Source: JAFLCL01 sp964502175
GTDB taxonomy: Bacteria; Myxococcota_A; Polyangia; Polyangiales; Sandaracinaceae
Length of the DNA stretch: 64,000 nucleotides
Assembly: GCA_964502175.1 (NCBI GenBank)
Contig: CAZCVE010000001.1
Location: 264,121 to 328,120 of the forward strand
Direction of reading: 5' to 3'
This document shows, piece by piece, positions 23,383 to 34,818 of this stretch (position 1 is its first letter; every line of letters begins with the position of its first letter). The notes beneath the pieces were generated by a model. The model saw only the letters and a program-made list of their open reading frames with translations, ran no database searches and was not told the origin of the DNA. The translations under genes were made by a program, and so were the position numbers.

Positions 23383-24396
23383 CAGCGCCACGACGCCGCC
23401 GCCCTGGGGGCTGACCGTCGGAAGCAGCTGGAAGGCCGTGTCGTCGCTGTCTGCATCGGCTGCGGCGGTGCCCGAGCCTTCCGTCGCGTAGAGGACGATC
23501 GCCGCGATGCCGCCCGCGAGCGCGATGCCGAACGAGATGTCGGCGACGAGCGCGAACGCCTCGCCTTCGTCCGCAGACGACAGCGAGGGCGCGGCGTCGA
23601 AGTCGCTCTGGCGCGAGAGCGCCATGAAGCCGAACACGGTGCCGGCGACGAGGCCGACCGCGCCGACCGCCGTCAGAACCCACACGGCGGTCGAGGGTCC
23701 TGCGGGCGCGGGCGTCTCGGTCTCGGGCTCCGCCTCCGCTTCCGCCTCGGCTTCGGCCTCCGCTTCGGCCTCGACGGGCGTCTCGACGACGGTCTCGGTG
23801 ACGGTCTCCGTCTCGGTCGGCGTGACGGTCGTCGTCGTCGTCGTCGTCGTGGTGGTCGTCGCCTCGACGCGCGTCGGGGCCGTGGTGCCGGTCGTCGTTC
23901 CCGTGGTCGTGCCGGTCGTCGTGCCCGTGGTGGTGCCCGTGGTGGTGCCCGTGGTGGTGCCCGTGGTGGTACCAGTCGTCGTACCAGTCGTCGTGCCGGT
24001 CGTCGTGCCGGTCGTCGTCGTCGTCGTCGTCGCTGCGGGGGCCGGGAGCGCCGCGATGCGCGCCTCGATCTGCGCGCGGTCACGCGCGGTCGGCAGCTCG
24101 CGCAGGTAGCGCTCGAGCGTCGCGCGCGACTCGGCGCGCAGGCCTCGCCGCTCCTGCGCCGAGGCGACGCCCAGGAGCACGACGGGGTTCGGGACCTGGG
24201 CGTAGGCCTCTTCGAACGAGGCCTGCGCCTGCTCGAACTGGCCCGCGTCGAAGAGCTGCTGTCCGCGGGTGTACGCCTCGCGGGCGCGCGTGCGTTGCTC
24301 GGCCGTCGGCGTCGCGGCCTGCGCTTCGACACGCGAAGGCGCGACGACAGCGAGCGTGACGAGGACGACGGTGAGCAGAGCGACGATCGACTTCAT
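23371..24396 (-). CDS. Exported TPR protein with Thr/Gly stalk and C-terminal membrane helices
   Basis: A 341-residue protein. A signal peptide (residues 1-25, ending VEAQA) is followed by a TPR pair (AREAYTRGQQLFDAGQFEQA and the next helix). Residues about 122-165 form a stalk of eleven GTTT units. A poly-Thr and Thr/Glu/Val stretch and a run of EA dipeptides (about 205-225) come next. Two hydrophobic segments follow (AVWVLTAVGAVGLVAGTVFG and ISFGIALAGGIAAIVLY). The layout suggests a periplasmic TPR sensor held on a long flexible arm from the inner membrane. It is the last gene of a minus-strand operon with the FHA, TPR/HEAT and Cys-rich lipoprotein genes, and its end is triplicated in tandem. 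Confidence 0.8.
   Translation of the reverse strand: MKSIVALLTVVLVTLAVVAPSRVEAQAATPTAEQRTRAREAYTRGQQLFDAGQFEQAQASFEEAYAQVPNPVVLLGVASAQERRGLRAESRATLERYLRELPTARDRAQIEARIAALPAPAATTTTTTTGTTTGTTTGTTTGTTTGTTTGTTTGTTTGTTTGTTTGTTTGTTAPTRVEATTTTTTTTTTTVTPTETETVTETVVETPVEAEAEAEAEAEAEAEPETETPAPAGPSTAVWVLTAVGAVGLVAGTVFGFMALSRQSDFDAAPSLSSADEGEAFALVADISFGIALAGGIAAIVLYATEGSGTAAADADSDDTAFQLLPTVSPQGGGVVALGRF
23881..24030 (-). repeat. 12-bp tandem repeat encoding the GTTT stalk
   Basis: Eleven in-frame copies of a 12-base unit (on the plus strand CC(G/C/A) followed by three GT(G/C/A/T) codons) encode GTTT repeats. Third bases vary between copies but the amino acids do not. This shows selection on the protein, not just slippage. 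Confidence 0.85.
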
Positions 24397-24437
24397 GGTG
24401 CCTCGGACTCTGGAGCGATTGCGGGCCGTACGCGGAC

Positions 24438-25544
24438 TCAGTTCGTCTGTTCGACGCGGAGGAGCTGCTGGCCGATGAAGAGGTAGTCGCCGTGCGCGAG
24501 CTCGCGCTCTCCGTGGATGCGCACGTAGGTGCCGTTGCGCGATCCGAGGTCGTGCAGCGTGAACGTGCCGTCGCCGTTCTGATCGATGCGCGCGTGGCGA
24601 CCCGACATGAAGATGTCGTCGGGGAAGTTCATCTCGTTGTCTTCACGGCCCACCTGCACGGCGGTGTCGCGCGCGGTGTGGAGCATGCCGTCGGTGCCGC
24701 CGCGGAGGACCTGCACGACGCGGAACGCGCTCGGGCGCTTCGGCGACGAGTAGAAGTAGGTCTGGTCCGGCTCGGGGCCCGAGCTGTCCTTCGGCGTCAG
24801 ATCGATGCGGAAGACCTGCTCACCGCACAGGAACTGCTCGCCGGGCTGGACCTGCGCCTGGCCGCGCACGCGCACGTAGACGCCGTTGAGGCTGCCCTCG
24901 TCGCGCACGACGAGCTTGTCGCCTCGGTAGATGAAGTTCGCGTGGCGCGCGCTGATCCACGCGTCGTTGGGGAACGGGATCTGCGCGTCGGTGCGACCGG
25001 CGACGTGCTCGGTGCCCTGGAGCAGGTAGCTGAGCCCGTCGGCTCCGTCCGTGCCTCGGATGAGGATGAGGCGAGCCTTTCCAGGCGCCTGCATCGTTCC
25101 GAAGTACTCGACCTTCCGCTCGAGCGCGTCGTCCGGGACGGTGGTGCCGCACGCACCACAGAACTTGTGCCCTGGCGGCACGGGCGAGCTGCACTCCCTG
25201 CAGATGTAGAACCGGCTCTGCTCCACGGATTCCTCCTGGGGGTCGGGGCCTGCGACCGGCGCCGCGACCGAGTGGGGAGGCTCCGTCGCCTCCGGGTGTC
25301 TCGTCAAGTCTCCTTCGGTCGCGACGAACGCCGCGGCCGGGGTCTCTGCGGTGGTCCCGTCGAGCGGCGGCCCCGCCGCCACCGCGGCGCCAGCCTCTGC
25401 GCCAGGTCCAGCGCCAGCTTCTGCGCCCGCCGCCGAGGCCGCGGCAGGACCCCAGAAGGACTGTCCGCAGCCCGGGCACCACGAGGCCCCGATGGGAGCG
25501 AACGTGTCGCAGGCGCCGCAGGCAATGCCGATGCGCTCTTCCAC
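24438..25544 (-). CDS. Double FHA-domain protein with two zinc ribbons
   Basis: A 368-residue cytoplasmic protein. Residues 8-30 hold a first zinc ribbon (CGAC, CPGC) and residues about 112-133 a second (CREC, CGAC), separated by an Ala/Gly/Pro linker. Two FHA domains follow. The first has HVAGRTDAQIPFPND, SARHANFIY and GSLNGVYVRV. The second has VQVGREDNEMNFPDD, SGRHARI and GSRNGTYVRI. FHA domains bind phospho-Thr peptides, so the protein probably reads the output of Ser/Thr kinases. The start is a GTG. It sits between the large TPR/HEAT gene and the TPR/Thr-Gly gene with short gaps (36 and 41 bases), indicating one operon. Confidence 0.9.
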   Translation of the reverse strand: MEERIGIACGACDTFAPIGASWCPGCGQSFWGPAAASAAGAEAGAGPGAEAGAAVAAGPPLDGTTAETPAAAFVATEGDLTRHPEATEPPHSVAAPVAGPDPQEESVEQSRFYICRECSSPVPPGHKFCGACGTTVPDDALERKVEYFGTMQAPGKARLILIRGTDGADGLSYLLQGTEHVAGRTDAQIPFPNDAWISARHANFIYRGDKLVVRDEGSLNGVYVRVRGQAQVQPGEQFLCGEQVFRIDLTPKDSSGPEPDQTYFYSSPKRPSAFRVVQVLRGGTDGMLHTARDTAVQVGREDNEMNFPDDIFMSGRHARIDQNGDGTFTLHDLGSRNGTYVRIHGERELAHGDYLFIGQQLLRVEQTN

Positions 25545-25580
25545 GTCGGTCGGACTTGTACGCCAGCGTTGCGCGCGACG

Positions 25581-28500
25581 TCAACGCGCGCAGCGCTCTC
25601 CTGCCATCGCTCGCGCGGCCGTCGCCACGACCGGATCGGGGTCGTCGAGGGCGGCCGTGGCGCGAGCGCACACGGCGTCGGGCGGGAGCTGCGCCTCCGC
25701 GAGCGCGAGCGCTGCGCTCCGGACGAACGCCGCCGGATCGGCGAGGCCCGCTGCGAGCGCGCGTTCGCCGAGCGCGCGCTCGATGGGGACCGACGCCAGA
25801 CGCAGGAGGGCGCTTCGGCGCACGGTCCAGGCTTCGTCCTCCTCCACGCGGCTCACCAAGAGCGGGCCGAGATCCGGCACGGGCGCGTGGAGCGCCGCGG
25901 TCGCCCGCACGCCGCGATCCTCCGAGGTGAGCAGCTCCTGCCACGCGCTCGACGGCAGCACCGCCGGCACGAGCGCGGCGAGCGCGACGAGCGCGCGGGC
26001 CACCTCGGGGCTCGCGGAGCCGATCGGCATCACGCGGGCGGCGAGCGCGAGCGCGACCGGCTGGAGGATCTCGCGGAGCTCGAGATCGCCGGCGAGGTGC
26101 ACGAGCGCGCCCGGCACGGCCGCCTCGGGGATCGCCCCCACCGCACGCACGAGCGCTCGCGAGACGCGCCCCGTGTCCCGCGCTTCGTCCGGACAGGCCT
26201 CGAGCACGCGCGCGAGCCACGTCTCGAGCGTGTCGTGGCGCGCGAGGATCGGCGCGCACGAGAGCGCAGGCAGAGAGCTCGAGACCAGCACGCGCTCCGC
26301 GACGCGCGCGTTCGCGTCGCGCGTGCCCAGCGCGCGGATCGCGAGCTCGTCGAGGATCGTGTCGTCGACAGGACCGCTCGCGCCGAGCTCGAGCGCGGTG
26401 TGGAGGATGAGATCCTCGCGACCGCGCGTGCTCCCGCGACGATGAATGAACGCGAGGAGCGGCGCGGGGGGCGCCGGCGCCGCGTCGGTGGCGATCGCAG
26501 CGGCGTGCCACGCGACGAGCCACGTGGCGGTCGCAGACCTGGGCGGCGCGCTCCGCAGCTCCGGACCCGCAGCACTGCCGAGGAGCAGCGAGAGCGCCCA
26601 CGCGTGATCGGCCACGCGCCCTCCCCGCTCGCGCGCCTCGGCGAGCAGGCGCGTGCGCTCGGCAACGCTGCGCGTGTCGCCCGCGAGCACGCGGACGAGG
26701 GCGTGGAGCGCGAAGATCGCGATCGTCTCGCTGCTCGACCCGAGGAGCGCGCGGAGCGCGGGCAGGTCGCTGCGGCTGACCACGCGGACCGCTGCCGCGA
26801 GCGCGTCGAGGCGCACCGTAGCTTCCGTGCCTTCTTCCGAGACGAGCGCGAGCAACGCCGACGCCGCCCCCGGGACGGGATGCTGGAAGAGCACCTGCCT
26901 CGCGCTCGCTCGCGTGCCGACGTCGCCGTCGCGAAGGCCCGAGAGCAGCACGGGCAGCGCGCGAGAGACCCATCGCTCGAGCTCCGCGTCGTCGCTGCGG
27001 GCGCGCGCGGCCCCGCTCAGCGAGCCGTAGAGCGTGAGGGCCAACCGACGAAACACCGGCGCATCGCCGTGCGCGAGCGCGAGCGCGAGGAGGCGCGGCT
27101 CGAGCGCGGCCTCGGAGCCATCGGCGCGCGCGGTCTCGAGCACGGCGCGTCCCGCGCGCTCCCTGAGCTCGTCGTCGCGCGAGCGCTCGAGGATCGACAG
27201 CTGGAGATCGAGGGCCCGGCGCACGTTGCCCCGCTCCCGCTCGAGGCTCGCGAGCTCCCACGCGGCCTCGTGCTCGTCGGGATCGATCTCGAGCGCCCGC
27301 GTGTACGCCTGCGCGGCGCGCTCCGGATCGCGTCGTCGCGCGTGCAGACGGCCGATCCGCACGAAGAGGCTCGCGTCGTCGATCGCGCGCCTCGACGCCT
27401 CGTCCGCGAAACGGATCGCGTCTTCGTCGCGGTACGTGGCGAGCGCGAGCTCGACGAGACGGCTCATGTGCCAGCCGGCGCGCGCGGGCTCGAGCTCCGC
27501 GAGCCGCAGCAACGCGCGCACCTCGGCGTCGTAGTCGCCGAGCTCGTGGTGGAGCCGCGCGAGCGAGGACACGAGGCGAATGTCGTCCGGCGCGCGCGCC
27601 GAGAGCGCGGTCAGCGTGGCGAGCGAGCCCGCGAGATCGTGCGTGCGTCGCTGCGCGTCCGCGAGCATGCGGCCCGCGCTCGCGTCGCCCGCGGCGTGAC
27701 GTTGCTGGAGCTCGGGCAGCATGCGCGCGAGCAGGCCGCGTCGATGCCAGCTCGCGACGAGCCGCGTCTCGGCGTCCATGCCCGACTGACGCACGGTGGC
27801 GTCGTCGCTCGCCCCTGCGAGCCGCACACGGGTGAGCAGCGCGCGCTCGGCGTCTTCGTCGCGGTTGGCCCGCTCGAAGAGATCAGCCTGCGCATCGAGC
27901 ACCTCGGGCGACTCCGGCGCGAGGCGCGCGGCGGCCTCGAGGTGCTCGAACGCGCGATCGAACACGCGCAGGTTCGCGAGCGCGCGCGCCGCCTCCACGT
28001 GACCGAGCACGTCGTTCGAAGCCGCGACCCGCTCGACGAGCGCGAGCGCGCGCTCCCGATCATCGCTGTCGCGCGAGTCGAGCAGCTCGTTCGCGAGCGC
28101 GACGAGCGCTCGCGGATCGTTCGGGCTCGCGCGCACGATCGCCTCGAGCGTGGCCAGCACGCGATCGCGCGCCCCGAGGCGCGAGTACGCCTCGATGAGG
28201 AGAAAGAGCGCAGTGCGATCGTTTCGCGCGCGAGCACGCGTCCGGTCGAGCACGGCGAGCGCCTCAGCCGCCTGACCCTGATCACGCAGCGCGCTCGCGA
28301 GCTCGAGCGTGAGCGCGATGCGCTCCGGAAAGAGACGAGCGAGCGCGCGTTGCTCGTCGAGCGACTCGGCCATGCGCCCGTTTCGCGCCAGGAGGCGCAC
28401 GACGCGCTGCCTCGTCTCGGCATCTCGCGGCGAGCGCGAGAGCACCTGACGCAGCACGGTCAGCGCCTCTTCTTCGCGCCCCAGCTCCTCGAGCACGATG

Positions 28501-29576
28501 CCGCGATGGAGCGCAGCGCCCGCGCCGCGGTGGGCGAGCTCGACCTCGAGCGCTGCGAGCCCATCGCTCTCGCGAGCGGCCGCCACGAGCGCATCGAGCA
28601 CCTCCGTCGTGCGACCCGCGCGCGCGCCCGTCGACAGCGCGCCGACGAGCGTCGCCTGCGCGCCCGCCGGATCGTGCAGCTCGAGCTGACACTGCGCCCG
28701 CACGAGCGACAGGCCCACGGCCGCCGACGCGTCCGAGGCGATCGAGCGCTCCACTGCGGCGATCTCTTCGAGCGCGGCGGCGCACTCTCCGTGCGCGACG
28801 AGCACGCGCACGATCTCGGTGCGCGCCAGCGTCGAGCCGCCGCGCGACAGCTCCGCGTAGATCGCGCGCGCCTCGACGATCTCGTGCAGCGCGATCAGCC
28901 GCGCCGCGAGATCACGCTGGTAGGCCTCACGCGAGGTCGCGTCGGTCGCGGCGGAGACGGCCCTTCGCAGCAGCCACACGATCGTGCGCGGTACGCCCGC
29001 CGATTCGTTCGTCCCGAAGCGGTCGACCAGCCGCGCATGGAGCGCGTAGCCCGCGGCGGGAGGTGGATCGCGCTCGAGAGCACGGTCGAGCGCGGCGCGC
29101 GCTTCGGCTTCGTACCCGCGCGCGATCGCGATGGCGCCGAGGGCGAGATCGATGGGCACGCCCTCCGCTCCGCGACGTGCGGCGAGCGCCTGCACGACTG
29201 CGTCGAGGCCCGCAGGCTGCGCCGAGGCCCGCTCGAGGAGGCGTCGCACCGCGGCCTCGTCTTCGGGCCGCGCGATCACGAGCTCGACGTAGCGCGCGAT
29301 CATGCGGGCCTCGAGATCGGTCGACGCTCCGGGTCGCGTCGCTCCGGGTCGTGTCGCTCCGGGTCGCGTGCCTCCCGGACGACGACCTCCAGGCCGCGTG
29401 CCTCCGGGGCGGCGCGGCTCGGGGTCTCGCGAGATCGACCAGTCGTCCTGCGCGCGCGACGCCGACGGAAGCGCGATCCCCGAGATCACGAAGAGTGTGA
29501 TCGCGAGCGGCCCGACCGACCTCGCGCCGAGCGAGACGAGCCGCCCCGAGAGACGTTCCGTCGCGCCCGCGCTCAT
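25581..29576 (-). CDS. Very large exported TPR/HEAT-repeat protein
   Basis: A 1331-residue protein. A signal-like hydrophobic segment (residues about 24-42, then SRAQDD) is followed by a Pro/Gly/Arg-rich stretch built from PGGTR or PGATR units. About 850 residues of tetratricopeptide repeats follow, for example VLDALVAAARESDGLAALEV and EEALTVLRQVLSRSPRDAET. The last third looks like HEAT-type alpha repeats (PALRALLGSSSETIAIFALH, and AFVRSAALALAEAQLPPDAV near the end). It is likely a periplasmic or outer-membrane scaffold. It lies 7 bases after the Cys-rich lipoprotein gene and 36 before the FHA gene, all on one strand. Confidence 0.82.
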   Translation of the reverse strand: MSAGATERLSGRLVSLGARSVGPLAITLFVISGIALPSASRAQDDWSISRDPEPRRPGGTRPGGRRPGGTRPGATRPGATRPGASTDLEARMIARYVELVIARPEDEAAVRRLLERASAQPAGLDAVVQALAARRGAEGVPIDLALGAIAIARGYEAEARAALDRALERDPPPAAGYALHARLVDRFGTNESAGVPRTIVWLLRRAVSAATDATSREAYQRDLAARLIALHEIVEARAIYAELSRGGSTLARTEIVRVLVAHGECAAALEEIAAVERSIASDASAAVGLSLVRAQCQLELHDPAGAQATLVGALSTGARAGRTTEVLDALVAAARESDGLAALEVELAHRGAGAALHRGIVLEELGREEEALTVLRQVLSRSPRDAETRQRVVRLLARNGRMAESLDEQRALARLFPERIALTLELASALRDQGQAAEALAVLDRTRARARNDRTALFLLIEAYSRLGARDRVLATLEAIVRASPNDPRALVALANELLDSRDSDDRERALALVERVAASNDVLGHVEAARALANLRVFDRAFEHLEAAARLAPESPEVLDAQADLFERANRDEDAERALLTRVRLAGASDDATVRQSGMDAETRLVASWHRRGLLARMLPELQQRHAAGDASAGRMLADAQRRTHDLAGSLATLTALSARAPDDIRLVSSLARLHHELGDYDAEVRALLRLAELEPARAGWHMSRLVELALATYRDEDAIRFADEASRRAIDDASLFVRIGRLHARRRDPERAAQAYTRALEIDPDEHEAAWELASLERERGNVRRALDLQLSILERSRDDELRERAGRAVLETARADGSEAALEPRLLALALAHGDAPVFRRLALTLYGSLSGAARARSDDAELERWVSRALPVLLSGLRDGDVGTRASARQVLFQHPVPGAASALLALVSEEGTEATVRLDALAAAVRVVSRSDLPALRALLGSSSETIAIFALHALVRVLAGDTRSVAERTRLLAEARERGGRVADHAWALSLLLGSAAGPELRSAPPRSATATWLVAWHAAAIATDAAPAPPAPLLAFIHRRGSTRGREDLILHTALELGASGPVDDTILDELAIRALGTRDANARVAERVLVSSSLPALSCAPILARHDTLETWLARVLEACPDEARDTGRVSRALVRAVGAIPEAAVPGALVHLAGDLELREILQPVALALAARVMPIGSASPEVARALVALAALVPAVLPSSAWQELLTSEDRGVRATAALHAPVPDLGPLLVSRVEEDEAWTVRRSALLRLASVPIERALGERALAAGLADPAAFVRSAALALAEAQLPPDAVCARATAALDDPDPVVATAARAMAGERCAR

Positions 29577-29583
29577 CGCGGTC

Positions 29584-30477
29584 TCACGGCTGGCAGAAGC
29601 CGCCGAGGGCTCCGTCGCAGTTCGTCATCGACGCGGGACAGTCTGCGCCCGTGCCGCACGGGATGAGGCACGTGCTCATCTGGCACGACCCGCTGAAGAG
29701 CCCCGTCGCGCTCGTCGCGCCGATCGGCGCGCAGTCGCCGTCCACCGTGCACGTCGTCATCGCGACGCCCGCGCGCTGCTGCGTGCACGACGCGCCGCCA
29801 CCCGGCACGCAGTGCGTGCCGTCGCAGCGGTATCCCGCCGAGCACTCGGAGGTGTCGGCGCACGTCGGCAGACAGACGTTCTCGAGGGGCTCTTCGATTC
29901 CGTCGCGGCGCACGCAGTCGCCGAAGTTCTCGCCGCCCGAGCCGCGACAGTCGAGGTTCGTGTTGCACGGCGCGCAGAGGCCCGGCGCGTACGCGACGCA
30001 GCGGCCGAGCGCGACGTCGCAGATCGGCACCGCACCGCCGCACGACGTCGAGGCCTCGCACTCGAGGCACACGCCCGCGCGACAGAACGGCGTCGCGCCG
30101 TCGCACGTCGTCGAGTCGCACGGATCAGGCAGCGGCGCGTCGGGCGGCGCGTCGACGGGGCCCACGTCGGCGGGTCCCCCATCGGTCGGTCCGGCATCCG
30201 GCGGCGCGCCGCGCATGCACACGCCGCTCGTGCAGACCTCCATCGGTCCGCACGTCATCGAGCACGGCCGGTAGCAGCGTCCATCGAGGCAGACGTCGTC
30301 TTCGTCCTCGCAAGGCTGGTCGTCGGTGCACTCGATGCCCGCGTCGATGTCGAGCGGCGGGAACGTGGGCACGCCGCTGTCGCAGCCGAGCCCCATCGTG
30401 AGCGACGAGGCCAGGAGCGCGCCGAGCACGGCCGAACGAAGGATGCACACCGAGGAGCGAGACGAGGACGAAGGCAT
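29584..30477 (-). CDS. Cys-rich lipoprotein
   Basis: A 297-residue lipoprotein with signal VLGALLASSLTMGLGC and about 30 Cys residues. Many Cys lie in short EGF- or knottin-like clusters such as CTDDQPCEDEDDVC, CLDGRCYRPC, SECSAGYRCDGTHC and CGTGADCPASMTNC. These CxxDxxC/GxC modules are common in myxobacterial surface lipoproteins and are stabilised by disulfides. The start ATG at 30477 gives a compact signal; a GTG at 30495 is possible. It is the first gene of the envelope/FHA operon and is divergent from the DUF72-like gene. Confidence 0.8.
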   Translation of the reverse strand: MPSSSSRSSVCILRSAVLGALLASSLTMGLGCDSGVPTFPPLDIDAGIECTDDQPCEDEDDVCLDGRCYRPCSMTCGPMEVCTSGVCMRGAPPDAGPTDGGPADVGPVDAPPDAPLPDPCDSTTCDGATPFCRAGVCLECEASTSCGGAVPICDVALGRCVAYAPGLCAPCNTNLDCRGSGGENFGDCVRRDGIEEPLENVCLPTCADTSECSAGYRCDGTHCVPGGGASCTQQRAGVAMTTCTVDGDCAPIGATSATGLFSGSCQMSTCLIPCGTGADCPASMTNCDGALGGFCQP

Positions 30478-30560
30478 CGTCGGGGAGGCTAACACGGCCC
30501 CCCGCGAGAGCGTGGGGCGCGCGAGCGCAGCCTCACGTCCCTGCTACTGTCGCGCCCCTC

Positions 30561-32769
<2,209 letters not shown>

Positions 32770-32779
32770 TCCGATCGGT

Positions 32780-34585
32780 TCAAATCCCCGCGCCGACGGA
32801 GCGGCCTCGCTCCTCGTCGTCGAGGGCCTCGGCGATCTTCAGGTACTGCTTCGGATCGAACGCCGAGAGGCGCTCGGCGCCCACGGCCGCGAGGAGACTG
32901 CGCGACGTGACGTCGAGCGGATCGAGCCCCGAGAGGCGCGAGGTCAGCGCGCGCGCGACCACCTCCGGCAGCTGCGCATGGAGCGCCATCACGTCGCTCG
33001 GGATCGGATCGCTCACCGCCAGCGCGTGGAGCTCGTCGTAGTCCGATCCCAGGTGCCAGATGCCTCCGTCGTCGCGACGCCAGCCGAACACTCCGCCCAC
33101 GTCGGCGGCGCCCGAGCGCAGCGAGTCGACGACGGCCGGATAGCTCCCGACCATGAGCTGCTCTCCGAGATCGAGATCCGGATCGATCCCGCGCGCGCGG
33201 AGCACGCGGCGCGGCATCAAGAAGCCCGCCGCGGACCACGGATCGATCCACGCCGCGCGGCGCTTGCGGAGGAACCGACGCTCGAGCGCGTGCACGCGGC
33301 GCGTGTGCGCGAGGAGCACCGACACGTACGAGTTCGCGCCGCCGCGCACCGACACCAACCGACCGGTGACGAGCCCCGCCGCGGCCGCGCGAACGAACGG
33401 CGCGGGCGCCATCCACGCGACCTCGACGCGTCGCGCGCGCAGCGCCGCGAACAGCTCGTCGTAGCCTCCGAAGCGCAGCACCACGACGGGCACGCCGAGC
33501 GCGCGCGCGAGGGTCTCGCCGATGCCCGGATCGTGAAAGCTCGCCGCGACCGGCACCACGCCGAAGCGCAGCGCGTGGAGGCCGTGCGCGATCATCGCGT
33601 GCACCCCGTGCGGCGACGGCGTCATCACGAACGGATCGGGCGCGGGCGGCGGCGGCCGCTCGGTGAGCCTGTCGTCGTCGTCGAGCGGCGTCGGAGACGA
33701 AGGCGGCGGCGCGTCGTCGTCGCCGATCGCGAGGTCCACCGAGATCGGCTCGACGAGGTCGGTCGGTTCGTCTTTCTCGCGACCGAGCGCGGTGGCGATC
33801 GCGCGGCGCATCTCGAGCATCGTCGGCCAGCGGTAGCGGCGATCGGGCTCGAGCGCGCGCTCCATCACCTCGATGAACGCGCGCGGCGCGAGCGCGGGTA
33901 GATCGCCGAAGCGCGCCGCCATGCGATCGCCGCGCTCGAGGACGTCGGCCGACGACGTCGCGAACGGTCGCGCGCCCGTGAGGCACTCGAGCCACGTCAC
34001 CGCGATCGCCCAGACGTCCGCGCGCGCGTCGAGCGTCTCGCCTTCGCGCAGCTGCTCGGGAGCGAGGTAGCCGCGCGATCGATCGTGCCGCGTCGCGGCG
34101 AACACCGCGCCGATCGCGAAGTCGCCGATCTTCGGCACGAGCGTGTCGCCCACGCGCGCGAGGAACACGTTCGAAGGCTTCACGTCGCGGTGCACGATGT
34201 CGGCGGCGTGCGCGGCGCTCAGCGCGTCCATGATCGGCAGGAGCGCGTCGGCCGTCTCGTCGAGCGACAGCGGCGCGCGACGGATGCGATCGCGGAGCGT
34301 CTCGCCGCGGAGCAGCTCGGCGACGAGGAAGAGCGTGCCGTCGGCGGTCGTCTCCGCGTCCATCACGGTGATCGCGTGCGTGTGCACCAAGCGCGCGGCC
34401 GCGCGGAGCTCGCTCAAGATCGCATCGCGATCCGACTGCGCCTCGAGCGCGAGGACCTTGAGGGCGACGCTGCGCTGCGTCCACGCGTGCTCGGCCTCGT
34501 AGACCACCCCCGCGCTGCCCCGGCCGATCTCGCGGACGAGTCGGAACTTCCCCAGCGCGCTCCCGGATCGCACATCTGCCGGCAT
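32780..34585 (-). CDS. Ser/Thr protein kinase fused to a PhnD-like binding domain
   Basis: A 601-residue protein. Residues 14-270 are a Hanks-type kinase: GRGSAG P-loop (21-26), Lys43, HRDVKPSN (132-139), DFA where DFG is usual (155-157), and APE (175-177). A Pro/Asp-rich linker (270-338) leads to residues 339-560. These resemble PhnD/SsuA-type periplasmic binding proteins of phosphonate and related transporters: FGVVPVAASFHDPGIGETLA, GYDELFAALRARRVEVAWMA, then GSYPAVVDSLRSGAADVGGV and SDPIPSD. There is no signal peptide or membrane segment, so both domains should be cytoplasmic. The binding domain is probably a ligand sensor controlling the kinase. DFA may lower activity, but the catalytic Asp and Asn are kept. 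Confidence 0.88.
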   Translation of the reverse strand: MPADVRSGSALGKFRLVREIGRGSAGVVYEAEHAWTQRSVALKVLALEAQSDRDAILSELRAAARLVHTHAITVMDAETTADGTLFLVAELLRGETLRDRIRRAPLSLDETADALLPIMDALSAAHAADIVHRDVKPSNVFLARVGDTLVPKIGDFAIGAVFAATRHDRSRGYLAPEQLREGETLDARADVWAIAVTWLECLTGARPFATSSADVLERGDRMAARFGDLPALAPRAFIEVMERALEPDRRYRWPTMLEMRRAIATALGREKDEPTDLVEPISVDLAIGDDDAPPPSSPTPLDDDDRLTERPPPPAPDPFVMTPSPHGVHAMIAHGLHALRFGVVPVAASFHDPGIGETLARALGVPVVVLRFGGYDELFAALRARRVEVAWMAPAPFVRAAAAGLVTGRLVSVRGGANSYVSVLLAHTRRVHALERRFLRKRRAAWIDPWSAAGFLMPRRVLRARGIDPDLDLGEQLMVGSYPAVVDSLRSGAADVGGVFGWRRDDGGIWHLGSDYDELHALAVSDPIPSDVMALHAQLPEVVARALTSRLSGLDPLDVTSRSLLAAVGAERLSAFDPKQYLKIAEALDDEERGRSVGAGI

Positions 34586-34679
34586 CGACGGCGGAGTCTA
34601 TCCGCGCACCCCACGCGCCGTAGAGACGGAAGCGAACACACACGCAAGCGACGGAAACGATTCGGGAGACGGAAGCGAA

Positions 34680-34703
34680 AAGCCCCGACCGGAGTCGGGG
34701 CTT
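34680..34703 (-). terminator. Intrinsic terminator of the histone-like gene
   Basis: A perfect 10-bp stem AAGCCCCGAC/GTCGGGGCTT with a CGGA loop. On the minus strand the right side runs into TTTTCGC, the expected U-tract. It lies 115 bases past the stop of the Lys/Ala-rich gene. The intervening bases hold no gene. Confidence 0.8.
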
Positions 34704-34818
34704 GTTCGCCGGACGACGCTGTCGTCGTCTCGCGCTCTACACCTTGTTTCTCTGCCTACTGCGGGTCGCCTCGGGTCGGCGCCCAGGACTCGAGAACGTC
34801 GGTGGGAGCGACTCGGGC

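Noticed and set aside
23877..24030. Possible CRISPR array
   Set aside because: Units are 12 bases, contiguous and in frame with a coding gene, with no spacers.
24492..29666. 1724-codon plus-strand frame
   Set aside because: It is fully antisense to the FHA and TPR/HEAT genes, is very rich in Arg, Glu and His, and has no motifs; a by-product of high GC.
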